DNA of 64,000 nucleotides, from positions 62,001-126,000 of the forward strand of contig OY288147.1 in the NCBI GenBank assembly GCA_958439195.1. Reading direction: 5' to 3'. Position 1 is the first letter of the stretch. Each line of letters begins with the position of its first letter. Source of the DNA: an uncultured Paracoccaceae bacterium (lineage in GTDB: Bacteria > Pseudomonadota > Alphaproteobacteria > Rhodobacterales > Rhodobacteraceae). Of this stretch, positions 51,701 to 60,671 are shown in pieces. Made by a program: the position numbers and the translations under genes. Below the pieces are notes generated by a model. That model had not been told where the DNA came from. It did no database searches and saw nothing but the letters and a program-made list of their open reading frames with translations.

Positions 51701-52147
51701 ATGACAACCGAGAAAGATAAGAACATGACAAAGGTTTCCAACTCTGCATCAACGCGGCTGCCAAAGATCCATCTGGACAAGACTTTGGTCGGCCGCCTCG
51801 AGGCGCTGGCTGCATCCGCGATGAGGCGCTCCCCCGAGGTTGGCGAGCGCCTGATCGACGAGATCGCGCGTGCGAAGCTGGTTGCACCGAACAAACTGCG
51901 TGATGATGTCGTAACGATTGGAAGTGTGGTGACCTACCGTGATCTGGATAAGGCTCGCGAGCATATAGTGTCTGTGGCCTATCCCGAAAATGCCAACATC
52001 GAGGAAGGGCGGATCTCTGTCCTCACCCCGGTAGGTGTTGCCCTGCTCGGCCTCAGCCCGGGAGCGACGATCTCGTGGGTCACGCGGGATGATGAAACAC
52101 GGCAACTGGAGGTTTTAGAGGTTAGGCCGCCATCGACCTATGATTGA
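51701..52147 (+). CDS. Rnk-like nucleoside diphosphate kinase regulator
   Basis: 148 residues from ATG 51701; ATG 51725 is an alternative start. The layout LPKIHLDKTLVGRLEALAASAMRRSPEVGERLIDEIARAKLV, then VVTIGSVVTYRDLDKAREHIVSVAYPENANIEEGRISVLTPVGVALLGLSPGATISW, is that of Rnk, which shares the Gre C-terminal fold and binds RNA polymerase. Third of the three Gre/Rnk relatives. An IS3 element is inserted 6 bp after the stop. Confidence 0.88.
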   Translation: MTTEKDKNMTKVSNSASTRLPKIHLDKTLVGRLEALAASAMRRSPEVGERLIDEIARAKLVAPNKLRDDVVTIGSVVTYRDLDKAREHIVSVAYPENANIEEGRISVLTPVGVALLGLSPGATISWVTRDDETRQLEVLEVRPPSTYD

Positions 52148-52190
52148 CCGCAGTGGACCTGCGCGTATTTGTGCCGCTCCCAGTTCTCGT

Positions 52191-53048
52191 TTAGGCCACC
52201 TGGCGTTCGAAGGCCAAGGGGCTTTTGCCTCCTAATGCTGAGTGCCGACGGCGCGGGTTATAGAAGCCGTTGATGTATTGGAAGATGGCGGTTTCGGCCT
52301 GGCGTCGAGTCTCCCACGTGCGGCGCCAAATCAGTTCGGCCTTGATCGTCTTGAAGAAGGTCTCGACAGCAGCGTTATCGTAGCAATTTCCCTTGCCGCT
52401 CATCGACGCCTTCAGGCCATGGTCGCGCAGGACCTTCTGATGGTCTTGCGAACAGTATTGGCTGCCGCGATCACTGTGGAAGATGCAGCCCCGAGGCGGG
52501 GATCGCAGGGCGATGGCCATCTTCAGCGCCCGGATCGCCAGATCGCGTTTCATGCGGTTGCTGACGGCCCAGCCGATAACACGCCGCGAATGCAGATCGA
52601 GAATGACCGCCAGATACAGCCAACCTTCGCGCGTCCAGATGTAGCTGATATCGCCCGCCCACTTCTGATTGGGCCGATCTGCCGTGAAGTCACGGTCCAG
52701 CAGGTTCGGAGCAGTGTTGAACGTATGGTCGCTGTCTGTCGTCGCCTTGAATTTGCGTGTTCTTTCAACAACGATCCCGTTCTCGCGCATCAGGCGTCCG
52801 ACACGCCGGTGCCCCACATCGACGCCAACCTCCTTGAGTTCTTCGGTGATCCTGGGGCGGCCATAGCTGCCCAGGCTCAGCCGCGATTGCTCCTTGATAT
52901 GCGCCAGAACCACCATGTCCACGTGCTGCCTGCGGCTGGCGGGGCGGCTCCGGAACGCCCGCAATCCGCGCGGGCTGACATTCATCACCCGACACAGCCG
53001 GTCGACCGGGAAGGCCCCACGCTGTTCTTCGACAAACCGAAACCTCAC
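52191..53048 (-). CDS. IS3-family transposase OrfB
   Basis: 285 residues from GTG 53048. The HTH-like N-terminal part (FVEEQRGAFPVDRLCRVMNVSPRG) is followed by the DDE integrase core: D in WAGDISYIWTREGWLYLAVILDLHSRRVIGW, D in FHSDRGSQYCS and E in NAAVETFFKTIKAELI, ending in FYNPRRRHSALGGKSPLAFE. Full length. It needs OrfA fusion for full activity, see the adjacent orfA. Confidence 0.9.
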   Translation of the reverse strand: MRFRFVEEQRGAFPVDRLCRVMNVSPRGLRAFRSRPASRRQHVDMVVLAHIKEQSRLSLGSYGRPRITEELKEVGVDVGHRRVGRLMRENGIVVERTRKFKATTDSDHTFNTAPNLLDRDFTADRPNQKWAGDISYIWTREGWLYLAVILDLHSRRVIGWAVSNRMKRDLAIRALKMAIALRSPPRGCIFHSDRGSQYCSQDHQKVLRDHGLKASMSGKGNCYDNAAVETFFKTIKAELIWRRTWETRRQAETAIFQYINGFYNPRRRHSALGGKSPLAFERQVA

Positions 53049-53319
53049 GGCTTTTGGCTCGCGAAGAACTGGGTGGCTTTTTTAGGATGTCCCTCTCCTC
53101 CTTGAGGATGCGGATCTCGCGCCGCAGCCGTTCGTTCTCTCGTGCCAGCTCACGATCCTCGACCGAGACCACATCCGTGTCCCGGTGCGCGTTCACCCAT
53201 TTGTTCAACGTCGACAAGCCGACCCCCAGATCATCCGCAACCTGACGCCGCGAAAGCCCGCTGGTCAACGCGATCCGCACCGCATCCTTGCGAAATTCAT
53301 CCGTTCTGCCTGTGCCCAT
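53045..53319 (-). pseudogene. IS3-family OrfA, frameshifted at an A run
   Basis: ATG 53319 opens a helix-turn-helix protein (DEFRKDAVRIALTSGLSRRQVADDLGVGLSTLNKWVNAHRD) with the leucine-zipper ENERLRREIRILKEERDILKK. At the six-A run (53078-53083 on the + strand) the frame leaves the usual KKATQFFASQKP ending; one more A would restore it, and orfB would then lie in the -1 frame, as usual for IS3. Either one base is lost or the run is a slippage site. Confidence 0.65.
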
Positions 53320-53526
53320 GGTTCATCTCCTTTGCTGCACATTACGTGATCAAAGGGGCGGCACCAAACCGCGACAGGTCCACTTGGCTATCGCCCGCCA
53401 GCTCCCGAGGTCGTGCAGTGGGCGGCTTCGCCATCCGGAGCCGCTTCGCCGGCCACCCAGGCCGTAGCGCCAAGACCCGTTGTGCACTAAGATTGAAACC
53501 GGACCACCCGATCGGGGCAGGCCAAT

Positions 53527-53784
53527 CTCCAGACGCGGCTGGTGCGGTTCCTGCTTTTCGCGATCAAGTAGGCGCATGGCACCCCGCCTCCGGCGCATGC
53601 CGAGCTTCGGATCGGGCTGAACCAGTCAGAGCTTGCCAGCATGCTGGGCGCAAGCCGCCCGAAGTTGAATCGAGCGTTTCAGACCCTGATCGAAGAGGGA
53701 GCGGTCATTCGTGCGGAAGATCGGCTGATCTGCGATGGGGCGCTTCTGCAGGCGCTGGCCTCGGCGGGCGATGCCAGGGATTAA
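53527..53784 (+). pseudogene. Crp/Fnr-family regulator, C-terminal fragment
   Basis: Reads LQTRLVRFLLFAIK, an in-frame TAG (after codon 14), then ELRIGLNQSELASMLGASRPKLNRAFQTLIEEGAVIRAEDRLICD to TAA 53782: the DNA-binding helix-turn-helix of a Crp/Fnr regulator without its sensor domain. It lies directly behind the IS3 element, which may have removed the 5' part. Confidence 0.65.
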
Positions 53785-53904
53785 GCAACGTAGGTCCGGC
53801 CTTTGTTTTTGTGCGCGTTCCCTGGGGAACAGCGCAGCACGGTTGTGAAGTGCATTCTTGCTGTCAGAAGGCCGCGTGGCGCGGCTGACCGGGAGGAATG
53901 GATC

Positions 53905-54099
53905 ATGGTGAACATGGCGGTGGCACGGGTGATGGTGAGTTTCGTAGAGCGGTCGCGGCAAGGCATTCCGCCGCAAGAAAAGGATGCGTTGGACCTGCCG
54001 GTTCAAGGCGGCCTGTGGATGAGGACGCATGCTGGGGCTGTCGGGGCATGGATTGCGCTCGTGGCCGCACTGCGCCCAGATGTTGGGCCAATTGTCTGA
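53905..54099 (+). CDS. possible small membrane protein
   Basis: 64 residues from ATG 53905 with GGGAGGAATGGATC directly upstream, a strong ribosome site. The C-terminal part MRTHAGAVGAWIALVAAL could be a membrane helix. No family recognised, and the region contains several broken genes, so it may be a leftover. Confidence 0.35.
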   Translation: MVNMAVARVMVSFVERSRQGIPPQEKDALDLPVQGGLWMRTHAGAVGAWIALVAALRPDVGPIV

Positions 54100-54155
54100 T
54101 CGGGATGGACCAGATCATGCCCGTTTGGTTCGAAAGGCTGGGGCGACGATCCGTG

Positions 54156-54893
54156 ATGCGGACGTTTGTCTTGTTGTCATGGATTGCTCTGCTGCCTGCA
54201 GGGCAGTCGGCGGCAAGCGGCAAGTCGGATGACCATGCGATCTGTGCTGATGTCGCGCTAGTTCTTGCTATAGACGCTTCAGGCAGTATCGACTCCGCAG
54301 ATTTTGCCTTGCAGATGCAGGGCTATGCGACAGCCTTCCGCGATGCGTCGGTGCATGCCGCGCTGCGGGCTGCGGGACAGGTGGATATTGCCGTGGTGAT
54401 CTGGGCCGACAACGCGGCGCGATCCGACATCTTGCCGTTCCGCCGCGTGGTCAAGGCTGCGGATGCGCAGTCGCTAGCCCGTGATCTGGAGGAGTTTCCG
54501 CGACAGATACAAAATGGGCTCACTGGGCTGGCACGCGCCCTGAACACGTCGCTGGACCTTGTTCTGGCGCCGAACGTCTGCGCTTAGCGGCGGATCATCG
54601 ACCTGTCCGGTGACGGGCGTCAGGTGCATTTCCGGGGCCAAGAGGTGGAGGAAGGGCTGCCCGAAGTTCGTGCGCGGGCCCAGGCGATGGGTGTGACGAT
54701 CAACGCGCTGGCAATCGAGACAAACGATGCAGAACTCTCGGCTTATTTCCGTCAGAACGTGATCGCTGGGATTGATGCTTTCGTGCTGACCGCAACGACA
54801 ATGACTAATTTTGCGGAAGCGATCATCGCCAAACTGCGGCTTGAACTAACGGCGGGGACGGCGGCCGATTTGCGGATGACACGCCGGATGTGA
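54156..54893 (+). pseudogene. DUF1194 (von Willebrand A-like) secreted protein with premature stop
   Basis: Starts at ATG 54156 with a signal peptide (MRTFVLLSWIALLPAGQSAA); ATG 54105 in frame is an alternative. The MIDAS-like start of a VWA domain, DVALVLAIDASGSIDSADFALQMQGY, is followed by DIAVVIWADNAARSDILPF. A TAG at 54585-54587 interrupts the frame right before RRIIDLSGDGRQVHFRGQ, and the same frame then continues to ATINALAIETNDAELSAYF and a TGA at 54893. A single base substitution explains the break. Function of DUF1194 is unknown; it is exported. Confidence 0.8.
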
Positions 54894-55756
54894 TCAGCAT
54901 GCTGGGCATGCGCTGACGAACCACCGGTTGTGCCGCCACCATCGGGATCGGTGGCAATTTATGGGTTGAGGTGTAGCTGCCCCTGCATTTCGGGCCCTTA
55001 TCGTTGATAGTTGCGTGCGAGAAGACGGAGCAGTTGAAACCTATGTTTCCAAGGATTCTTGGCAATCTCCGGTTGCATAGAGGAGCGCTGGGCACCTCAA
55101 ACGAGTTGGACGGTCTTGAGCCCACCGCAACCGTGATGGATGTCTACACCCGTCTGAGCCGTCAGCGACAATTCTGCATTTCCGAACGACCGCTTTCCGC
55201 CCATCGCTAACCTTCGAACACCTCTAGTACTTCCTTTGGCGTCCGAACAAGCGATCGCGACCGCCGCTCACTGCTCAGCGGCAACGGCGCATACTCAGCC
55301 TTTCCCGTATAACCCTCGAATACAAAGGAAAAATCTGTGCCTGGTCACAGGTGGAGAATACTTTCGCGATGGCGGTTGGCGGAGGAAACGGGACTAACGT
55401 CGAACCTTCTCCACCTTTGACAGCCGCTCTGTCGATAGAGCATCTCCATTTTTTCAATAACTTATGAGTGGTATTCTACATTGAGTCGCGTAACCTGAGT
55501 GTTCTGCTCATGCAGGGTTGCGACGAATGGCGACAGGTCATGGTGCACAGCCCCGGACAGCCTGTAAGTCTCCGCTACCGTGGGGACGGGGGGGCTTTGG
55601 ATCCAAGCTGCCGGAAACTGGCATCAGAAAGGGCCGCAAACATTCACGACCCGGAATAATCATGCGTCGATTCGCTCTTGCGCAAACTGATGCAGGTTGG
55701 TGTCCGGAAAAGAAGACTATGGTGTGCAGGAAACAGGCTGAATCCCGCTGGATTGT
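54894..55756. other. intergenic region without recognisable gene
   Basis: About 860 bp without a supported gene; short open frames have no resemblance or ribosome site. Possible promoter sequence cannot be distinguished. Confidence 0.4.
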
Positions 55757-56139
55757 CTACGGGTCCGCAACCACAAGGGCATCCAGGCAAGCCAGCGCAA
55801 TATCGCGATCAGCTGTTTCCGAACCGGGCATCGTCGCCCAACCCGCGTACATCATCAGGTCGCTGCGAGATGACGAACTTGCCTGCGCCAACAAGGCGAG
55901 TCTTGCATCACGCGACGGATCGCAGGCTGAGAGGTCAAGACAAACCGGCACCATCACCGCAACCACAGCGGCCTTCGTTTCCGCAGCTGCACGCCTGGAA
56001 CTGCTTTTCTCAGTTTCCCAGCACCCCAAGAGAAGCCGAGGACCAAAACGAGCACCATACCTGCCACCAAGCCATAAACTGTGGGCCGAACCCACTGCAT
56101 GTCACTCGTGTTTTGTCCCTTCAGGGCGGCATTCGCCAT
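55757..56139 (-). pseudogene. small inner-membrane protein, single-base frameshift
   Basis: Read from ATG 56139 in one frame: MQWVRPTVYGLVAGMVLVLVLGFSWG, a signal-anchor helix. The frame then leaves the homologous text near 56022-56027 (one base missing in TGGGGTGCTGGGAA) and resumes in the next frame as ETEKSSSRRAAAETKAAVVAVMVPVCLDLSACDPSRDARL ... SDLMMYAGWATMPGSETADRDIALACLDAL to 55757. I know this pattern (TM helix, VPVCLD, AGWATMPG) from a common uncharacterised family in alphaproteobacteria. Function unknown. Confidence 0.6.
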
Positions 56140-56322
56140 CTTGTCTTGGTAAACATTCGACGTTTCACGATCACTCTGGAGCGCCGTATTGAGATCGCTT
56201 CCGGATGTTCGTCGCGTCTCGCTCCATCCGGTTTCCGCATACATGACTACTGTGTCCAACCGAAAAAACTACTAGGCTAAGGTCATAGTCTGCCTGACCG
56301 CACATAATTTGTTAAATTCGCT

Positions 56323-56559
56323 TTAACGGCGGCGGACGGAGTTTCCACCTCCGATGATTTGGTTGATCAGTTCCGCCACTGCACCGTGCATGTCTTCCTT
56401 ACCATCGCCGTATGGCGCTTGTTCATGCGCGGCGGCGGCGTCTTGCAGGATACCAATGATCTCTCGCTCAGGGAGAATATTCCGATCATTCAGAGCAAGG
56501 AGTAATGATTCGCAAATCGCGAGGGCGGCATGTCCAGCTGTATCCGGTATGGCGGTCAT
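56323..56559 (-). CDS. small conserved hypothetical protein
   Basis: 78 residues: DTAGHAALAICESLLLALNDRNILPEREIIGILQDAAAAHEQAP, mostly helical. I recognise relatives as uncharacterised 70-80-residue proteins in rhizobia and Rhodobacteraceae, without known function. It is divergent from the Crp/Fnr gene across a region holding an FNR-like box, so may be controlled by it. Confidence 0.65.
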   Translation of the reverse strand: MTAIPDTAGHAALAICESLLLALNDRNILPEREIIGILQDAAAAHEQAPYGDGKEDMHGAVAELINQIIGGGNSVRRR

Positions 56560-56625
56560 GGATTTCGACTTTCCAGTGAATTTCTGCTATGCTCAACATT
56601 AGTCGCAGGAAAATCGACTTAGGGG

Positions 56626-56639
56626 CTGATGTAGATCAG
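56626..56639. promoter_or_regulatory. FNR/Crp-type operator
   Basis: CTGAT-GTAG-ATCAG, a perfect 5-4-5 palindrome (extendable to GCTGAT/ATCAGC, 56625-56640), one base per arm different from the FNR consensus TTGAT-N4-ATCAA. It lies between the divergent small protein gene and the Crp/Fnr gene, suggesting autoregulation or control by an FNR/Dnr protein. Confidence 0.6.
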
Positions 56640-56716
56640 CTTGCCGTTCGGTTTTTTTTATCGAACATGGCAGGGCAGTTCGGTGCGAACTGCGTCAAGA
56701 TGCAGAAAGCGTGATC

Positions 56717-57469
56717 ATGAAAGAGCAGATCGGCGACATGTCCGTGCAAGACAGCCCGTTTGCGCGCAAACTTTCTGCCTTTGTCCGTCTTTCAAAGGAT
56801 GATCTGTTGGTGATTTCCGACCTGTATCGCCGTCGCCGCGATTTCGACGTTGGTAGTGACATGATCCATCAGGGCCAGACGAACCAATCTGCCTATGTCC
56901 TCGCCTCGGGTTGGGCGTCTTCCTACAAGATCCTTATCGATGGCACGCGCCAGATCGTAGATTTCCAGATTCCTGGCGATTTCATCGGGCTGCGCTCCGT
57001 ACTGTTTAGGACGTCAGACCACAATGTAGAACCGATCACGCCGGTGCAGGCATCAGAAGTGCATCAGCGTGATCTACTAGACGCATTCACACGCACACCA
57101 CGCCTTGCCACTGCAGTGCTTTGGGCAGCCTCTCGGGACGAAGCGATGGTAGTGGAGCATCTGGTCGATCTTGGGCGAAGGTCCGCCTCGGTTCGGATGG
57201 CGCACTTTTTTTTGGAGCTTGGCGCACGGCTGCGGTTAGTCGGCATGGCGAACCAAACGGGCTTTGACTGTCCGCTGTCGCAATCCTTGTTGGCAGATGC
57301 ACTTGGCCTAAGTGCGGTGCATGTGAACCGCGTACTGCGGGAGTTGCGCGAAGCGGGTATGCTAACATTCCAAAAGGGAAAGGTCGTTTATGACAACTAC
57401 GAAGCGCTGACAGAGTTCGCAGGCTTTGATCGGAACTATCTTGACCATAATGGCCCGCTCCTGCCGTGA
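56717..57469 (+). CDS. Crp/Fnr-family transcriptional regulator
   Basis: 250 residues from ATG 56717; GTG 56711 is possible. An N-terminal cyclic-nucleotide-binding fold (HQGQTNQSAYVLASGWASSYKI, then GTRQIVDFQIPGDFIGLRSVLF) and a C-terminal winged helix (LSQSLLADALGLSAVHVNRVLRELREAGML) are clear. The N terminus lacks the four cysteines of FNR, so it is not an iron-sulfur oxygen sensor; the ligand is unknown. The upstream palindrome fits control by a member of its own family. Confidence 0.88.
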   Translation: MKEQIGDMSVQDSPFARKLSAFVRLSKDDLLVISDLYRRRRDFDVGSDMIHQGQTNQSAYVLASGWASSYKILIDGTRQIVDFQIPGDFIGLRSVLFRTSDHNVEPITPVQASEVHQRDLLDAFTRTPRLATAVLWAASRDEAMVVEHLVDLGRRSASVRMAHFFLELGARLRLVGMANQTGFDCPLSQSLLADALGLSAVHVNRVLRELREAGMLTFQKGKVVYDNYEALTEFAGFDRNYLDHNGPLLP

Positions 57470-57514
57470 AACGGCCCTCCCAAAACGTACATCCGCTTCG
57501 GAAAGGCCCGCATT

Positions 57515-57706
57515 TTATACCAAAGCGGCTTTAGCGGCATCCAGCGACTTCAAACATTCCGCATCATTCTTCGCGGTTTGGGCCTTCTCTGCGGCTTGAT
57601 AATGCGTCAACGCCGCTTCCTTTTTCGGGCCCGCCGGTGCTTTGTCCCAGGCTTCTTTGACAGTTTTCATTTGTTGTTGTGTTGAGCTGAAGTTGTTCGT
57701 GGACAT
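57515..57706 (-). CDS. small hypothetical protein
   Basis: 63 residues with TAGGATGG upstream of ATG 57706. MKTVKEAWDKAPAGPKKEAALTHYQAAEKAQTAKNDAECLKSLDAAKAAL is a single amphipathic helical region, charged, no membrane segment. I do not recognise a named family, but the length, ribosome site and composition suggest a real gene. Its stop is near the stop of the convergent Crp/Fnr gene. Confidence 0.65.
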   Translation of the reverse strand: MSTNNFSSTQQQMKTVKEAWDKAPAGPKKEAALTHYQAAEKAQTAKNDAECLKSLDAAKAALV

Positions 57707-58091
57707 AATGCCATCCTAATTAGGCGCCAGTTCATGCTCAGCCCCCTAGTCCATGACCCATAAAGGATGCGGACCAAACGATGGAGAGCGGACGTTTCGT
57801 GATCTGGTGCAGATTTGGCCAGAGAGTATTCGCTGGCCGGTCTCATCTCTGCGCCCTTCCTCGTCGGATCGGACTGATGCATGTTGGTCAGAGTATCTTT
57901 AAATGCAACGGCGAGTTTACGATGGCGAGTTTCCGCCGAGTCCGCCACAGTTGGGGCGTGTTTCAGAGTGCAATTTTGCCCCCCTAAGGCGGAGTATCGG
58001 CTAGGTGCGCCACGATCGAATTGGTTCGGTTCTGCAATTTTCACAGAATCAAGAAATCTCATAGTCTGGAGGCCCGAGGCCCTAGTCTATC
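57707..58091. other. intergenic region without recognisable gene
   Basis: No supported gene between the small protein gene and the IS3 element. Confidence 0.4.
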
Positions 58092-59349
58092 TGGCCTGCT
58101 GCCGGTTTCGTGGCCATCAGGTTAAGCTAGCATAGCGCGGGCCTCGAACTTCATGGGACTGAGGTAGCCCAGTTTCGAATGCCGTCAGCGGGGGTTGTAG
58201 AAGCGTTCTATGTAATCGAAGACATCGGCCCGGGCTTCGTCGTGGGTGCGGTAAACCTTACGGGCCGTCCGTTCGGTCTTCAGCGATGAGAAGAAGCTTT
58301 CCATCGCTGAGTTGTCACAGATGTTACCCGCCCGCCTCATCGAGCAGGTGATGCCGTTGTCGGCCAGATGCCGTTGTCGGCCAGAAGCCGTTGAAACTGC
58401 TCGCTTGTGTATTGCGATCCCTGATCCGAATGATGGAGCAGAGCGTCGGCCTTTCCGCGTTGCCAGACGGCCATCATCAGCGCATCCATAACCAGTGACG
58501 CATCCCGATCAGCCTTCATGGACCAACCAACGACGCGCCGGGAAAAGAGGTCGAAAACGACAGCAACGTAAAGCCAGCCTTCTGCGGTCCAGATATAGGT
58601 GAAGTCGGCCAACCACTTCTGGTTTGGCCGGTCGGCCTGGAAGTCCCGGTCGAGGATGTTGTCGGCGACAACCGACCGTTCTCCATCGTCCTTCGGCTTT
58701 CCGCGGCGTCTCGGTCGTGCGCGGAAAGCATTGATCCGCATCAGCCGTTCGATCCGATGAAGCCCGCAGGCCAGCCCCTCTTCTAGAACATCGCGCCAGA
58801 CGCGGCGCGCGCCATAGGTCCGGTCGCTCGCCTTGAAGCGCGTCTCGATCGCCGTGATGCTCTTCGCGTCGTGGACCTCTCGGGCGCTGGTCGGGCGATT
58901 GAGCCAGGCGTGAAAGCCCGACCGCGAGACCTCCAGCACTTCGCACAGCCCGCTGACGGGCCAGATGTAACGATGCTTGGCGATGAAGGCGAACCTCATG
59001 TCGCCTCGCGCGCGAAAAAAGCTGCCGCTTTCTTCAGGATGTCACGCTCCGCACAAAGACGTGCGACCTCTTTCTTCAGGGCTGCAATCTAGGCCAGATC
59101 GGCCCGCATCTGTCCGTTCCCGGGAAAGGCCGCGGCAGGCGCAACTGTCAGCTCCCGCATCCAGCGGCGCAGCACGCTCTAAGCCACATCCAGGTAACGG
59201 GCGAACTGCGCGACCGCAGCGCCCCGGTCCGTCACCAGCCTCACAGCCTCTATCTTGAACTCACGGCTGAACTTCCGTTTCGTCATATCCAATCTCCAGT
59301 TCCTTGGTCACGATCTTATCTTTGTGTCCACGAAACCGGCAGCAGGCCA
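58092..59349 (-). mobile_element. IS3-family insertion sequence, inactive
   Basis: 1,258 bp bounded by near-perfect inverted repeats starting TGGCCTGCTGCCGGTTTCGT (58092; the same on the other strand from 59349). All its genes carry several lesions, see the pseudogene entry. No target duplication is visible. Confidence 0.85.
58122..59286 (-). pseudogene. IS3-family transposase OrfA-OrfB, multiply broken
   Basis: OrfA from ATG 59286 has in-frame TAGs at 59179-59181 and 59089-59091. OrfB from about 58999 (FAFIAKHRYIWPVSGLCEVLEVSRSGFHAW) reads well through the first two Asp of the DDE core, but a 17-bp tandem duplication of ATGCCGTTGTCGGCCAG (58351 and 58368) shifts the frame in LLADNGI. Further on, a TGA follows FYNPR before RHSKLGYLSPMKFEARAMLA, ending at TAA 58122. 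At least four lesions. Confidence 0.85.
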
Positions 59350-59510
59350 ACTTGGAAGGAAACGTACCTGAGAGTTCTGTTTTCAAAGGCAAAACAGGCT
59401 TTTTGGCCAGTAATGGCCTGACATGAAGGTGCCCAAAAGGTCCTTTAAGGTTGATTGACTTTAGCCGCCATGGAACCTTTGCAATGCAAAAGAATTTTGG
59501 GACTGCAAAT

Positions 59511-60671
59511 ATGCCCGATATGGACCGCACCCGCATCACACTCGGTAGCGCAGTTTATACTTTTGTTATTGTTGGCGCCATCCTTGGGGCTGCTTTCACT
59601 TTCGCCGCTTTGCGCGATGCCGTCGCGCAGATGACGGAACGCGCCATGGCAGAAGCCGTAACAGTGCGGTCGGCAGGGCTTCAGGAGGCTCTATCTCGGG
59701 AACTGTCGCAAGAGTGGAACCGACTTGAATCCTTGGCCGACCTGATCGGCCGATCCGACCCTAGAGAACTGCAATACGCGTTTGATCTGTCTGCCAGCGA
59801 AGGCAGCAAGGTCAGTTGGGCTGGCTTTGCAACAGTCGATGGAATCGTCCTGCGTGCCTCGGCCCAGATGCTGGAAGGGGCCAGCGTAGCTAAGCGGCCG
59901 TGGTTCCAGCGTGGGCTTGACGGCCCTTTTGCGGGCGACGTGCACGAGGCGGTGCTGCTTGCGCGCTTGCTGGACCCGACCGGAGAGGAACCGCCGCGGT
60001 TTCTGGATTTCTCGCTTCCCGTGGACGCGCCAGATGGACGCAGGCTTGGCGTGGTCGGCCTCCACATCAATTTTGACTGGGCAGCAGAGTTGGTGGCCGA
60101 AATCGCCGCCGCACTGGAAATCGAGGCCCTGATCGTTTCGCAAGATGGGCAAATCATTATCTCTACTTTGGATGACGACCCGGCCCAGCCCACCATCGAA
60201 CCATTCCGGCTGGCCATTCTGGGGACTACAAGCGCCACCTTGGCACCTTGGCCGGATGGCGGTTCCCACTATTCAGTCGTACAGCCAATCCTTGCATCCG
60301 ACCAGACGCCAAACTTTGGCTGGCGTCTGATCGCGCGCGTCGATCAATCGGCCTTTGCAAGTATCCGGCAAGGTCTTGCGTCCGAATTGCTGCCGTTCAT
60401 CGCAGGCCTTGTCTGCATTCTTGCCATCGCTACGGTGCTGTTCGTGCGCCTTTTTGCCAACCCCTTTACGACTGTCGCAGCCAATGCCCAAGCCATTTCC
60501 GAAGGGCGCGACATCTTTCCCTTCGAGTCGCATCGTACACGGGAACTGGCCAAACTTTCGGCTGCCCTAGCAGGGTTGCAGGCCACTAAGCCGGCCACGG
60601 CTAACGCTCCCGCGCGCCAAAAGACAGACGACGCGACAGATCCTCCAAAAGCGCACCAACGCGCACCGTAA
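59511..60671 (+). CDS. membrane protein with extracytoplasmic Cache and HAMP domains
   Basis: 386 residues from ATG 59511; ATGs at 59484 and 59520 are also possible. An N-terminal helix (LGSAVYTFVIVGAILGAAFTFAAL) and a second near residues 300-325 (LLPFIAGLVCILAIATVLFVRLF) enclose a periplasmic sensor resembling a dCache domain (KVSWAGFATVDGIVLRASA, GASVAKRPWFQRGLDGPF). HAMP-like ANPFTTVAANAQAISEGR follows. There is no kinase, cyclase or methyl-accepting output. The last 71 bp overlap the stop of the BcsA gene on the other strand. Confidence 0.78.
   Translation: MPDMDRTRITLGSAVYTFVIVGAILGAAFTFAALRDAVAQMTERAMAEAVTVRSAGLQEALSRELSQEWNRLESLADLIGRSDPRELQYAFDLSASEGSKVSWAGFATVDGIVLRASAQMLEGASVAKRPWFQRGLDGPFAGDVHEAVLLARLLDPTGEEPPRFLDFSLPVDAPDGRRLGVVGLHINFDWAAELVAEIAAALEIEALIVSQDGQIIISTLDDDPAQPTIEPFRLAILGTTSATLAPWPDGGSHYSVVQPILASDQTPNFGWRLIARVDQSAFASIRQGLASELLPFIAGLVCILAIATVLFVRLFANPFTTVAANAQAISEGRDIFPFESHRTRELAKLSAALAGLQATKPATANAPARQKTDDATDPPKAHQRAP

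Larger units (their letters stand above)
52154..53382 (-). mobile_element. IS3-family insertion sequence
   Basis: 1,229 bp. The ends TGGACCTGCGCGTATTTGTG (52154) and, on the other strand from 53382, TGGACCTGTCGCGGTTTGGT are imperfect inverted repeats. It carries orfA and orfB on the minus strand. No 3-bp target duplication is visible (CAG / CTT). Confidence 0.85.

Noticed and set aside
55518..56192. 224-codon open frame on the plus strand
   Set aside because: No family resemblance; the minus strand has the broken membrane protein instead.
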